Assembly: GCA_963707965.1 (NCBI GenBank)
Contig: CAVPRR010000007.1
Coordinates: 372,001-436,000 of the forward strand
DNA: 64,000 nucleotides
Origin: VRUE01 sp963707965
GTDB lineage: Bacteria; Actinomycetota; Thermoleophilia; Solirubrobacterales; 70-9
Direction: 5' to 3'
A program made the translations under genes and the position numbers. Under the pieces are notes generated by a model, which ran no database searches, was not told where the DNA came from, and worked only from the letters and a program-made list of their open reading frames with translations. Of the stretch, positions 1 through 7,364 are shown one piece after another. The number at the start of each line of letters is the position of its first letter. Within the stretch, counting starts at the first letter, position 1.

Positions 1-1
1 G

Positions 2-703
2 CTGGAGCGCCAGGGCGGGTCGCGTGCGGAGGTCTCGGTGACCGCGCGCTATCCGGAGACCGTCAGCACGCCCGCCAGCGGCCAGCTCACGCAGGAGATC
101 TACGTGCTGTTCGGGACGGCGGTCGCCTCGGAGAGGGGAACTCGGACGCTGACCGGCGTCCAAGCCCAGGGGATGACCGCCTGCCCCTGCGCGCAGGAGA
201 TGGTCGGTGGGCTGGCCCGGGAACGGCTCGCCGCCCACGGCTTCAACCCCGAGCAGATCGAGCTGGCACTCGACGCCGTGCCGATCGCAACTCACAACCA
301 GCGCGGCATCGGCACGCTCCACGTCGGCTGCCCGGAGGGCGGCCCGGCGTGGATCGACGCACCGGAGCTGCTGCGGATCGTCGAGCAGTCGATGAGCTCG
401 GAGATCTACGAGCTGATGAAGCGTCCGGACGAGCTGGCGGTCGTCGCCAAGGCCCACTCGCAGCCACGCTTCGTCGAGGACTGCGTGCGGGAGATGGTGC
501 GCCGCGTCGTCGAGGGATATCCCGACCTCTCGGGCGACGCCTTCGTGATGGCCCGCCAGGAGAACCTGGAGACCATTCACCGCCACAACGTGGTCGCCGA
601 GCGCTACGGGACGCTTGAGGATCTCCGCGCCGAGCTGGAGGGCGGCGAGCACCAGCGCCACCACCTGAGCATGCGCGAGTGGCTCGAGGCCCCCGCCGCC
701 TGA
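2..703 (+). CDS. mptA: GTP cyclohydrolase MptA/FolE2 family, 5' truncated by window edge
   Basis: The reading frame is open from the first bases of the window, so the true start lies upstream; a GTG at 38 is only an internal candidate. The visible 233 residues carry the motif GMTACPCAQ, the metal-binding Cys region of the archaeal-type (MptA) branch of COG1469 GTP cyclohydrolases, followed by a conserved C-terminal half with ARQENLETIHRHN. Family knowledge: these enzymes open GTP in the first step of pterin (folate-type cofactor) synthesis and replace FolE where that enzyme is absent. MptA is a closer match than FolE2 because of the CPCAQ sequence. The gene ends convergently with pgsA, with two palindromic repeats between the two stop codons. 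Confidence 0.85.
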   Translation: MERQGGSRAEVSVTARYPETVSTPASGQLTQEIYVLFGTAVASERGTRTLTGVQAQGMTACPCAQEMVGGLARERLAAHGFNPEQIELALDAVPIATHNQRGIGTLHVGCPEGGPAWIDAPELLRIVEQSMSSEIYELMKRPDELAVVAKAHSQPRFVEDCVREMVRRVVEGYPDLSGDAFVMARQENLETIHRHNVVAERYGTLEDLRAELEGGEHQRHHLSMREWLEAPAA

Positions 704-712
704 TTCCCCTGC

Positions 713-817
713 CGACGGGACGGAAATGCACCCATACGGTGCGAAATCGTCCCGTCGATTGGCGAATCCTGCCGACGGGACGGAAATGCACCTATGTGGT
801 GGGGAATCGTCCCGTCG
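713..817. repeat. Pair of 45-nt REP-like palindromes (copies A and B)
   Basis: Two copies, 713-757 and 773-817, start exactly 60 nt apart. Each has perfect outer arms CGACGGGACG and CGTCCCGTCG and an inner stem, GCACC/GGTGC around CATAC in copy A and CACC/GGTG in copy B. They sit between the convergent 3' ends of mptA and pgsA, a typical location for REP elements. Closely similar pairs occur at 44008-44112 and 54384-54488. Confidence 0.85.
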
Positions 818-826
818 ATTGGCGGC

Positions 827-1396
827 TCAGCCGGTCCTGGCCTTGACGCCGGCGCGGGCTTCGCGCTCCGCCTCGATCCTGCGGCGCAGGCCAAAGAAGT
901 AGTCGGCGCCGCTGATCACGGTCACCGCAACCGCAAGGTAGAGGAGCGCGTTGGCCCAGGCGGGGGCCGGATTGGTGGCGATCAGGGCGATCACGGCGGC
1001 GATCTGCAGGACGGTCTTCACCTTGCCCAGCCAGCTGGCGGCGATCACGATCCCGCGCTCGGCGGCAATGGCGCGCAGCCCGGTGACCGCGATCTCGCGC
1101 GCGATGATCACCATCGCGACCCAGGCCTCGAGGCGGTCCAGCGAGACCAGGGAAACCAGCGCCGCCGTTATCAGCAGCTTGTCGGCGAGCGGGTCCATCA
1201 GCTTGCCGAACGTGGTGACCGCATCGCGCGAGCGAGCGAAGTAACCGTCGAGCCCGTCGGTCAGGGCCGCCAGCGCGAAGACGGCGGCTGCCAGCGCGTC
1301 GCCGTTGGGCGTCTCCCCGAGCAGCGCGACGACGACGACCGGCACCGCGAGGATGCGCAGCAGGGTGAGCGCATTCGGGAGGTTCAGCGGGAACAT
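827..1396 (-). CDS. pgsA: CDP-diacylglycerol--glycerol-3-phosphate 3-phosphatidyltransferase
   Basis: This 189-residue integral membrane enzyme condenses CDP-diacylglycerol with glycerol 3-phosphate, the committed step to phosphatidylglycerol. The CDP-alcohol phosphatidyltransferase signature D-x2-DG-x2-AR-x8-G-x3-D-x3-D is complete, with D47, D50, G51, A54, R55, G64, D68 and D72. Several hydrophobic membrane segments surround it, and the length is normal for the family. The ATG is preceded by GAGGGC. It begins 5 bases after the stop of the MMPL transporter gene, so the two are probably cotranscribed. Related CDP-alcohol transferases such as cardiolipin synthases share the motif, but the short N-terminal segment MFPLNLPNALTLLR is typical of PgsA. 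Confidence 0.92.
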   Translation of the reverse strand: MFPLNLPNALTLLRILAVPVVVVALLGETPNGDALAAAVFALAALTDGLDGYFARSRDAVTTFGKLMDPLADKLLITAALVSLVSLDRLEAWVAMVIIAREIAVTGLRAIAAERGIVIAASWLGKVKTVLQIAAVIALIATNPAPAWANALLYLAVAVTVISGADYFFGLRRRIEAEREARAGVKARTG

Positions 1397-1401
1397 TGCC
1401 C

Positions 1402-3696
1402 TCAGTCACCGTCCTCTTCCGAGCGATGGGCCAGCAACGGGTCTATATCTCCCGTGTCCGGCCCATCGGGGGCACCCACTCCCGGCCCGTCGGGGGCACC
1501 TGTTCTCGATCCACCGGCGGCGAGGGCTGCGTCACGCCGGGCGAAGAAGTCCTCTCCCTCGATGCTGATGTGCGGGACGACCCGGTCGAGCGGGCCGGGA
1601 AGCCACCAGGCGCGGCGGCCGAGCAGCACCATCACCGCGGGCACCAGAAGGCAGCGCACCAGGGTCGAATCGATGGCAATCGCGACCGCCAGCCCGACCC
1701 CGAACTCCTTCACCACGGGGTTGCCGTTGAGCACGAAGCTGGTGAAGACGCAAACCATGATCGCCGCCGCAGAGGTGATCACCCGGCCCGTGTTGGCGAG
1801 CCCTTCGATCGTCGCCCGCCTGGCGTCGCCGTGCGCCGCGTAGTGCTCGCGCATCTGCGTCAGCAGGAAGACCTCGTAGTCCATCGAGAGGCCGAAGAGG
1901 ATCGCGAACATCAGCAGCGGCACGAAGCTGACGATCGGAATCGAGTGGTCGAGGCCGATCAGCGATGCGCCCCAGCCCCACTGGAAGACCGCCGTCACCA
2001 CGCCGTACGAGGCCGCGACCGAGATCAGGTTCGCCGCCGCAGCCTTGACCGGCACCAGCAGCGAGCGGAAGGCAAGCAGCAGCACCACGAAGCTGAGCCC
2101 AACCACGATCGCGATCATCAGCGGCAGCTTGTCGGAGATCTGGGTGGCGAGGTCGATGTAGCCGGCCGTCTGACCGCCAACGTGGGCGGCGCCCCCGGTC
2201 CCCCGCACCGCCTTCGGGATGACGCCTTCCCTCAGGTCTTCGACCAGGGTCACGGTGGCGTTGGCCCATGGGGCCGATTTCGAGATTGCGGAGAAGACGA
2301 CGACCGTGCCCTGCTTGTCGTGGCTCGCGGCGGAGACCTCGGCGACATCGGGGGCCGCGCCGACCGCCCGCTGCAGTTGCGGCACGGTCTGTCTCGCGTC
2401 GGCCGCCGTCTGGAACTTGGCCGCGATCAGCAGCGGCCCGTTGAAGCCCGGGCCGAAGCCCTCGGTGAGCCCATCGTAGGCCTGGCGCGAGGTGGTCGAC
2501 TTGGGCAACGCCCCGATGTCGTTCTGACCCAGCTGGAGGTCGAGGAGGGGGATCGAGAGCACGATCAGAACCGCGAGGGCGGCGACCGCGGAGCGCCAGG
2601 GCCGGCCGGCAACGTCACGCGCCCAGCGCAACCAGCCGTGCGGCTGCCTGTCGTCGGGATGGGTCTTGCCCAGGTGCACACGCAGCGAGTTGATCCGCGG
2701 GCCGAGGGCGCCAAGCAGCGCCGGCAGCAGCGTCGTCGCAGCGCAGACCGCGACGACAACCGCAATCGCCGCCGTGAAGCCAAGTGTGGTGACAAGTGGG
2801 ATCCCCGCGAAGCCAAGCGAGCAAAGCGCGATCACCACCGTGAAGCCGGCGAAGACGACGGCGCCCCCCGCGGTGGCGGAGGCGCGGGCGATTGACTCGC
2901 GCAGCTCCATCCCGTCGCGGAGCTGGAGTTTGTGCCGGGTGACTATGAACAGCGCGTAATCGATCCCCACCCCGAGCCCGATCATCGTCGCCAGGGTCGA
3001 GGCGACGCTCGGCACCTGCACAACGCTCTCGAGCAGGCGGATGATGGAGAGGGCGCAGGCGAGGCCGACCACGGCGGAGACGATCGGCAGCGCCATCGCC
3101 GTCGCGGTGCCAAAGGCGAACAGAAGGATGATCACCGCGGCGGTGAGGCCGACAGCCTCGCTGACCTCCGTCGAGGGCTTGGACAGCTGCTGCCCGACAT
3201 AGCCGCCAACCGAGGTTTCCAGTCCAGCGGCTTCGACTGGCGCCCCAGCATCGAGGACAGCCTGTGCCTGCTCCTCGGACAGCTGGCTCGGGCCCGCGCC
3301 GAGGTAGACCGGAACGTAGGCGATCGTTCGGTCCGAGCTGAGGAAGGCGGCCCCTTCCGGGCTGAGCGGGTCGATGGCCGAGTTGACGTCGGGCATCGCA
3401 CGCAGCCGCTTCACGGTCTTGGAGATCGCGGTGCTGTACCGCGGTTCGGTCAGCTTCCCCCCGGTGGATTTGATGACCAGCGGGTTGTTGCCGTAGGCCT
3501 GCTCGGGCAGATTGTCTTCGAGCAGTTCGGTTGCGGCGGTGGAATCCGTGCCCGGCAGCGTCAGGTTGTCGTTTGTCTTGTTGTCCGAGGCCTGGCCGGC
3601 GACCACCAGCCCCACGGCGACGATCAGCCAGACGGCAATCGTCGGGTAGTGGTGACGCGAGCAGAAGCGCCCGATCGCGTAGAGGGGCCCCGTCAC
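1402..3696 (-). CDS. MMPL/RND family membrane transporter
   Basis: The 764-residue product has the MMPL layout: an N-terminal membrane helix (about residues 13-32), a large extracytoplasmic loop, a block of five to six helices containing GLGVGIDYALFIVTRH, a second loop, and a repeat helix block containing FGLSMDYEVFLLTQMREH. The two GxxxDY(A/E)xF motifs are the hallmark proton-relay segments of this family, which exports lipids or hydrophobic compounds. The GTG start at 3696 was chosen because it follows the upstream gene's stop by 7 nt; the frame stays open further upstream but would overlap that gene. Substrate unknown. The 3' end of the gene includes a 45-nt palindrome (1424-1468). Confidence 0.85.
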   Translation of the reverse strand: MTGPLYAIGRFCSRHHYPTIAVWLIVAVGLVVAGQASDNKTNDNLTLPGTDSTAATELLEDNLPEQAYGNNPLVIKSTGGKLTEPRYSTAISKTVKRLRAMPDVNSAIDPLSPEGAAFLSSDRTIAYVPVYLGAGPSQLSEEQAQAVLDAGAPVEAAGLETSVGGYVGQQLSKPSTEVSEAVGLTAAVIILLFAFGTATAMALPIVSAVVGLACALSIIRLLESVVQVPSVASTLATMIGLGVGIDYALFIVTRHKLQLRDGMELRESIARASATAGGAVVFAGFTVVIALCSLGFAGIPLVTTLGFTAAIAVVVAVCAATTLLPALLGALGPRINSLRVHLGKTHPDDRQPHGWLRWARDVAGRPWRSAVAALAVLIVLSIPLLDLQLGQNDIGALPKSTTSRQAYDGLTEGFGPGFNGPLLIAAKFQTAADARQTVPQLQRAVGAAPDVAEVSAASHDKQGTVVVFSAISKSAPWANATVTLVEDLREGVIPKAVRGTGGAAHVGGQTAGYIDLATQISDKLPLMIAIVVGLSFVVLLLAFRSLLVPVKAAAANLISVAASYGVVTAVFQWGWGASLIGLDHSIPIVSFVPLLMFAILFGLSMDYEVFLLTQMREHYAAHGDARRATIEGLANTGRVITSAAAIMVCVFTSFVLNGNPVVKEFGVGLAVAIAIDSTLVRCLLVPAVMVLLGRRAWWLPGPLDRVVPHISIEGEDFFARRDAALAAGGSRTGAPDGPGVGAPDGPDTGDIDPLLAHRSEEDGD
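1424..1468. repeat. 45-nt palindrome inside the MMPL gene (divergent REP-like copy)
   Basis: Perfect 9-bp outer arms CGATGGGCC and GGCCCATCG enclose an inner ACGGG/CCCGT stem around a TATA-containing loop. The total length, 45 nt, is the same as the REP-like units at 713, 44008 and 54384, and the outer-arm/inner-arm/AT-loop layout is the same, but the arm sequences differ. It lies within the last 25 codons of the transporter gene. Confidence 0.5.
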
Positions 3697-3703
3697 AGCG
3701 GCA

Positions 3704-4324
3704 TCATCCTCCACCGTCCGGACCGCCGGTACCCGGAGGCGGCACCTGGCCACCGTCGAACGCCTCGGGGATCGAGCCGGACAGGCTCGCGCCGAGTCCC
3801 TGACGCAGCACGACCAGGTGCTGGGCGTGACCGGCGGCAAGCGAGACAGCGAGCGTACGCGGCGCAGACGTATAGAGATGCGGCGCCGCGTCCACGTAGG
3901 CGGCAAGCGCGGCGCTCTCCATTTCGTATGCGAGACCGAGGAAGGCGGCCTGGTCAGGAACTGCGGTGGGGTCGAGCTCTTCCGCTTCGGGTTCGGCCTC
4001 GCCGCCCACGCCCCTGATCGCCTTGGCCAGGGCGTCGGCGTACTCGCCGTCCTGGGCGCGCAGCCGCCGCCCGACCGCTTGCAGCGGGCCACGCAACAGC
4101 GGCTGCCCGCGCGTGTAGGCGTCGAGCAGCGTCAGCTCACGGGAGAGCGCTTCGTTGAGGATCGTGGCGTCGGAGCCCTTTTCGGGGTCGGTCTCGGCGC
4201 CGTGGCCGCTCTTGCCACATCCGCCTGCGGCGATGACGAGCGCCGCGAGCAGGGGCGCCAGGGCGGCGGCGCGGCCAAAGCCGCGCCGCCTACCGCCGCC
4301 ACCTGCTGACGATTCGGCGCCCAC
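3704..4324 (-). CDS. Ferritin-like domain lipoprotein
   Basis: This 206-residue protein has a basic N-terminus, a hydrophobic stretch and a lipobox ending GGC at Cys36, so it is probably an exported lipoprotein. The rest is helical and reads like the ferritin-like/DUF4439 class: an ELTLLDAYTRG segment near residue 65, a YADALAKAIRGVGGEAEPEAE segment, and a third helix with YEMESAALAAYVDAAP, then AAGHAQHLVVLRQ. The carboxylate/His pattern fits a four-helix di-metal or degenerate ferritin fold. It ends in a Gly/Pro-rich tail. It precedes the MMPL gene by 7 nt, which suggests an operon. Precise role unknown. Confidence 0.7.
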   Translation of the reverse strand: MGAESSAGGGGRRRGFGRAAALAPLLAALVIAAGGCGKSGHGAETDPEKGSDATILNEALSRELTLLDAYTRGQPLLRGPLQAVGRRLRAQDGEYADALAKAIRGVGGEAEPEAEELDPTAVPDQAAFLGLAYEMESAALAAYVDAAPHLYTSAPRTLAVSLAAGHAQHLVVLRQGLGASLSGSIPEAFDGGQVPPPGTGGPDGGG

Positions 4325-4376
4325 AGACCGGCAAGCCTATGGGCTCGGGATCGCCGGCAGCGTCAGGTGGACTCCG

Positions 4377-5093
4377 TCACCTTCTCTTGGCTTTCGCTTT
4401 GCCTCTGGCCCTTTTGCCAGACGCCGTGGCTTTCCGCTTCGCCGGTTTCTTCGCGGCCGAATCGGGCACCTCGTAGCCGAGCATCGCAACCGATGCGGAG
4501 ATCCCCTGCCCCTTGGACTTGGCCAAACGTTTGGCGGCTTCCTCGTTGATCTTCGTCGCCTGCTTGAGCGTGTCGTCCAGCAGCTTCTGCAAAGACGCCC
4601 AGGCCTTCTCGTCGAGCATCAGGGGCGTCCAGCTGAAGTGACGGTCCTTGCGATCGTCAAACGTCCCCCCCTCCATCGCGGCGACAGCGTCATCGATAAC
4701 CGCCTGGAGCAGATCGGCGCTCATCCCCACCCGAGCGGACTCGGGCAGCGCCTGCCAGTCACGGCCGGTCAGGAAGGCACGTGAGGTGGCACGGTAGTAA
4801 TGCTCGACCGCCCCCCGCCGCGGCTCGGTTTTGACCAGCGTGATGACCTTGTAATCCCTGAGCACTTTGACGTGGTAGCTGACCTGGCTCAGTCCTTCGC
4901 CCAACTCCTTGGCCAGTTCGTTCGGGCTGGCCATCCGTTCGTTGAGTATCGCCAGAATCTCGGCCCTCAGCTCATGGGCGAGCGACTTGACCAGATCCTG
5001 GTTCACCCCTCGATTGCTTTTTGCCTTGCTCCTGGCTTTCGCCCTGCCTTTTCCTTTCCGGCGGCCTTTGGGGGTCCTTCTCTGTGCGGGCAA
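4377..5093 (-). CDS. ArsR-like winged-helix transcriptional regulator with basic tails
   Basis: The 238-residue protein begins at TTG 5093, chosen because a GGAGGA ribosome binding site lies 5 nt upstream; longer in-frame extensions lack homology-like character. After a Lys/Arg-rich N-terminal tail comes a winged helix-turn-helix (about residues 33-115) with the pattern LAHELRAEILAIL, SPNELAKELGEGLSQVSYHVKVLRDY and a wing with RRGAVEHYYRA. This is the ArsR/padR-like fold that binds promoter DNA as a dimer. No metal-binding Cys pair is visible. The C-terminal 25 residues are another Lys/Arg/Ala-rich tail resembling histone H1-type DNA-binding tails. It may regulate the following leftward genes, which start 52 nt downstream. 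Confidence 0.75.
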   Translation of the reverse strand: MPAQRRTPKGRRKGKGRAKARSKAKSNRGVNQDLVKSLAHELRAEILAILNERMASPNELAKELGEGLSQVSYHVKVLRDYKVITLVKTEPRRGAVEHYYRATSRAFLTGRDWQALPESARVGMSADLLQAVIDDAVAAMEGGTFDDRKDRHFSWTPLMLDEKAWASLQKLLDDTLKQATKINEEAAKRLAKSKGQGISASVAMLGYEVPDSAAKKPAKRKATASGKRARGKAKAKRR

Positions 5094-5218
5094 AGCGACT
5101 CCTCCGATCGTTGGGTACTTATTGCACCACTCGATCGTATTCCTCCCAAAGGTGACTTTGCAACCCCAATGGGTTCGTTCTTCCACCCCTGCGCCCCTTG
5201 ATAGAAACGAGCCAGAGC

Positions 5219-5968
5219 GTGACAAGGCCACAGACCTCCACTCCCCCCGGCCCCGAGAGCCTCGCCAAGCTCGCCGCCGATGTCCACGCCTGCAGGCAAT
5301 GCCCGCGGCTGGTCTCGTGGCGGGAGGCGAGCGCCACCGACCCGCCGCGCCGCTTCCGTGGCGACGACTACTGGGCACGACCGCTGGCCGGCTTCGGCGA
5401 CCCCGCCGCACGACTGGCAATCGTCGGCCTCGCCCCAGCTGCGCATGGCGGTAACCGCACCGGGCGGATGTTCACAGGCGACCGCTCCGGCGACTGGCTC
5501 TACGCTGCCCTGCATCGCGCCGGCTGCGCAAATCAGCCCGAGTCGGTCCACCGCGGCGACGGGCTGCGCCTCATCGACGCCTACGTCACCGCCGTGGTGC
5601 GGTGCGCGCCCCCGGCAAACAGGCCAACTCCCGGGGAGCGCGACAACTGCCTGACCTTCCTCGCACGGGAGCTCGCCCTGCTGAAGCGCTGCCGCACGAT
5701 CGTCGCGCTCGGTGGCTTCGCCTGGGATGGGGCGCTGCGCGCCCTGCGTGAGCTCGATTGCGAGGCGCCGCGGCCGAAACCGCGCTTCGGTCACGGAGCT
5801 GAGACTCGGGTGGGAGGCTGGGCGATGCTCGGCTGCTACCACCCCAGCCAGCAGAACACCTTCACGGGCCGGCTCACCGAGGACATGCTCGACAAGGTCT
5901 TCGCCCGCGCGGCAGAGCTTGCCGGGAGCGCGCCCCGCAGGGCGCCCAGGACCAGTCGCACCGGGTAG
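5219..5968 (+). CDS. Family-5 (UdgB-type) uracil-DNA glycosylase
   Basis: The product (249 residues from GTG 5219; a TTG at 5198 is possible) removes uracil and related lesions from DNA. Motif 1, GLAPAAHGGNRTGRMFTGD, and the C-terminal motif GCYHPSQQNTFTGRL are diagnostic of family-5 glycosylases. The motif-1 Ala-His replaces the usual catalytic Asp or Asn, as is known for this family. Cysteines in ACRQCPR near the N-terminus, plus VVRCAPP and NCLTF, fit the four ligands of the 4Fe-4S cluster. It diverges from the ArsR-like gene across a 125-nt gap. Confidence 0.85.
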   Translation: MTRPQTSTPPGPESLAKLAADVHACRQCPRLVSWREASATDPPRRFRGDDYWARPLAGFGDPAARLAIVGLAPAAHGGNRTGRMFTGDRSGDWLYAALHRAGCANQPESVHRGDGLRLIDAYVTAVVRCAPPANRPTPGERDNCLTFLARELALLKRCRTIVALGGFAWDGALRALRELDCEAPRPKPRFGHGAETRVGGWAMLGCYHPSQQNTFTGRLTEDMLDKVFARAAELAGSAPRRAPRTSRTG

Positions 5969-5984
5969 GTTAGGCGGCGATTCG

Positions 5985-6404
5985 ATGGGGCTCTCGCGGT
6001 CACTCGTTCCGGTTGCCGTTCTCGCGACTGCCGTTCTGGCGGGTTGCGGCTCAGGCGAGCCCGGACAGACTCAGGCCACCACGCAGGCTCAATCCACCAC
6101 GGAGACTCAATCCACGACGGGAGAACCCGCTGCGGCGGGTCCCGCCGGCGCCGCGGCCCGCAGCTGCGGCGGCGGTGAGACTGGCCTCGAGGATCTGCGC
6201 GTGACCGGGGTCGACTGCAGCACGGGGCAGTCGGTCGCAGCCGCGTGGAAGCGCAGGGCCAGGTGCGCCTCCCCCGCCGCCGGCTCTCGCTTCGCGTGCA
6301 GCGTTCGCGGCTACCGCTGTCTCGGAGCCGCCACCGAACGCGGTGTCGCGGTCAGCTGTGCCCGCCCGGACCGCTCGATCGCGTTCGTCGCGAGGCGTGA
6401 CTGA
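5985..6404 (+). CDS. Small cysteine-containing lipoprotein of unknown function
   Basis: The 139-residue product starts with a signal peptide whose lipobox VLAGC places the lipidated Cys near residue 20. A Gln/Thr/Ser-rich linker follows, with repeats of TTQAQSTTETQSTT type. The C-terminal domain (about residues 55-139) has seven cysteines, and its closing CSVRGYRC and VSCARPD segments suggest a small disulfide-stabilised extracytoplasmic fold. ATG 5985 was chosen as the start because it is the only one giving an intact signal peptide. It follows the glycosylase by 16 nt and precedes tRNA-Thr. Function not recognised. Confidence 0.65.
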   Translation: MGLSRSLVPVAVLATAVLAGCGSGEPGQTQATTQAQSTTETQSTTGEPAAAGPAGAAARSCGGGETGLEDLRVTGVDCSTGQSVAAAWKRRARCASPAAGSRFACSVRGYRCLGAATERGVAVSCARPDRSIAFVARRD

Positions 6405-6483
6405 ACCTCCCGCAGGTGCGAAGCCGGCACCTCGCGGTGTCCGCGATGTCCCTGGGCGGGACACCTAGAATGGAGCGATCCCC

Positions 6484-6556
6484 GCCGGCGTAGCTCAGTT
6501 GGTAGAGCACTTCACTCGTAATGAAGGGGTCAGCGGTTCAAGTCCGCTCGCCGGCT
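6484..6556 (+). tRNA. tRNA-Thr (CGT)
   Basis: A 73-nt cloverleaf: acceptor GCCGGCG pairs with CGCCGGC; the D arm has AGCTCAGTTGGTAGAGC; anticodon stem CTTCA/TGAAG encloses CTCGTAA with anticodon CGT; the T arm contains GGTTCAAGTCC. CCA is not encoded. Confidence 0.97.
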
Positions 6557-6663
6557 CTGGAGAGGGCGATGTCGCCTGTCGACGGAGCCAACCGGGCGCA
6601 CCCACATGAGAAATGCGGGCTTCTACTGACGAGGTGGGGTTCCGGCCTGGCTAGGATCGTTGG

Positions 6664-7341
6664 ATGACGACTGCGGCTGGTTCCAGCGATTCCGCGGCGG
6701 TCGACGCCAGCACCCAGGAGGTCACCACCATCGTAATCGCCGACGATCACACCGTGGTCCGGCGGGCGCTGCGCCTGCTGCTTGAGGAAGAGGAGGGCTT
6801 CAAGGTCGTCGCCGAGGCAGACGATGCGGAGTCCGCCGTGCGCTACGTGCGCGGCCACAAACCCACGATTCTGATCCTCGACCTCAACATGCCGGGGCAG
6901 CCAAGCCTGGAGGCAATTCCGGAGATCCGCCACGCATCCCCCGAGACCCGGATCGTCGTCCTCACGATGCAAAAGGAGCCGGGGTTTGCCCGCCAGGCGC
7001 TCCAGCTCGGGGTCCTCGGCTATGTGCTGAAGGAGGCCGCCGACGACGAGCTGGTGCAGGCGGTGCGCAGCGCGGCGGCGGGCGAGACCTACCTTCAGCC
7101 TGCGCTGGGCGCGCGCCTTGCCGCCGAACCCGAGTCCAGCAAACGCGACCTCAGTGAGCGCGAGACCGACGTCCTTCGCCTGATCGCCCTCGGCCACACC
7201 AACGCCGAGATCGCCGAGAAGCTCTTCATCAGCGTGCGTACGGTCGAGACCCACCGCGCCCATATCCAGCAGAAGCTGGGGGTCAGCAGCCGCGCGGAAC
7301 TGGTGCACAGCGCGCTCGAGCGTGGCCTGGTCGAGACCTAG
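6664..7341 (+). CDS. NarL/FixJ-family response regulator
   Basis: A 225-residue two-component regulator. After a 20-residue polar lead comes a receiver domain with the acidic pair in IADDH, the phosphoacceptor Asp near residue 73 in LILDLNMPG, a Thr in VVLTMQK and a Lys in YVLKEAADDE. A LuxR-type helix-turn-helix spans about residues 158-215 (LSERETDVLRLIALGHTNAEIAEKL, SVRTVETHRAHIQQKLGV). It therefore probably binds DNA when phosphorylated. The likely partner is the histidine kinase encoded convergently 23 nt downstream. Confidence 0.92.
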   Translation: MTTAAGSSDSAAVDASTQEVTTIVIADDHTVVRRALRLLLEEEEGFKVVAEADDAESAVRYVRGHKPTILILDLNMPGQPSLEAIPEIRHASPETRIVVLTMQKEPGFARQALQLGVLGYVLKEAADDELVQAVRSAAAGETYLQPALGARLAAEPESSKRDLSERETDVLRLIALGHTNAEIAEKLFISVRTVETHRAHIQQKLGVSSRAELVHSALERGLVET

Positions 7342-7364
7342 AACCGACCTCGAGACTCAGGAAG

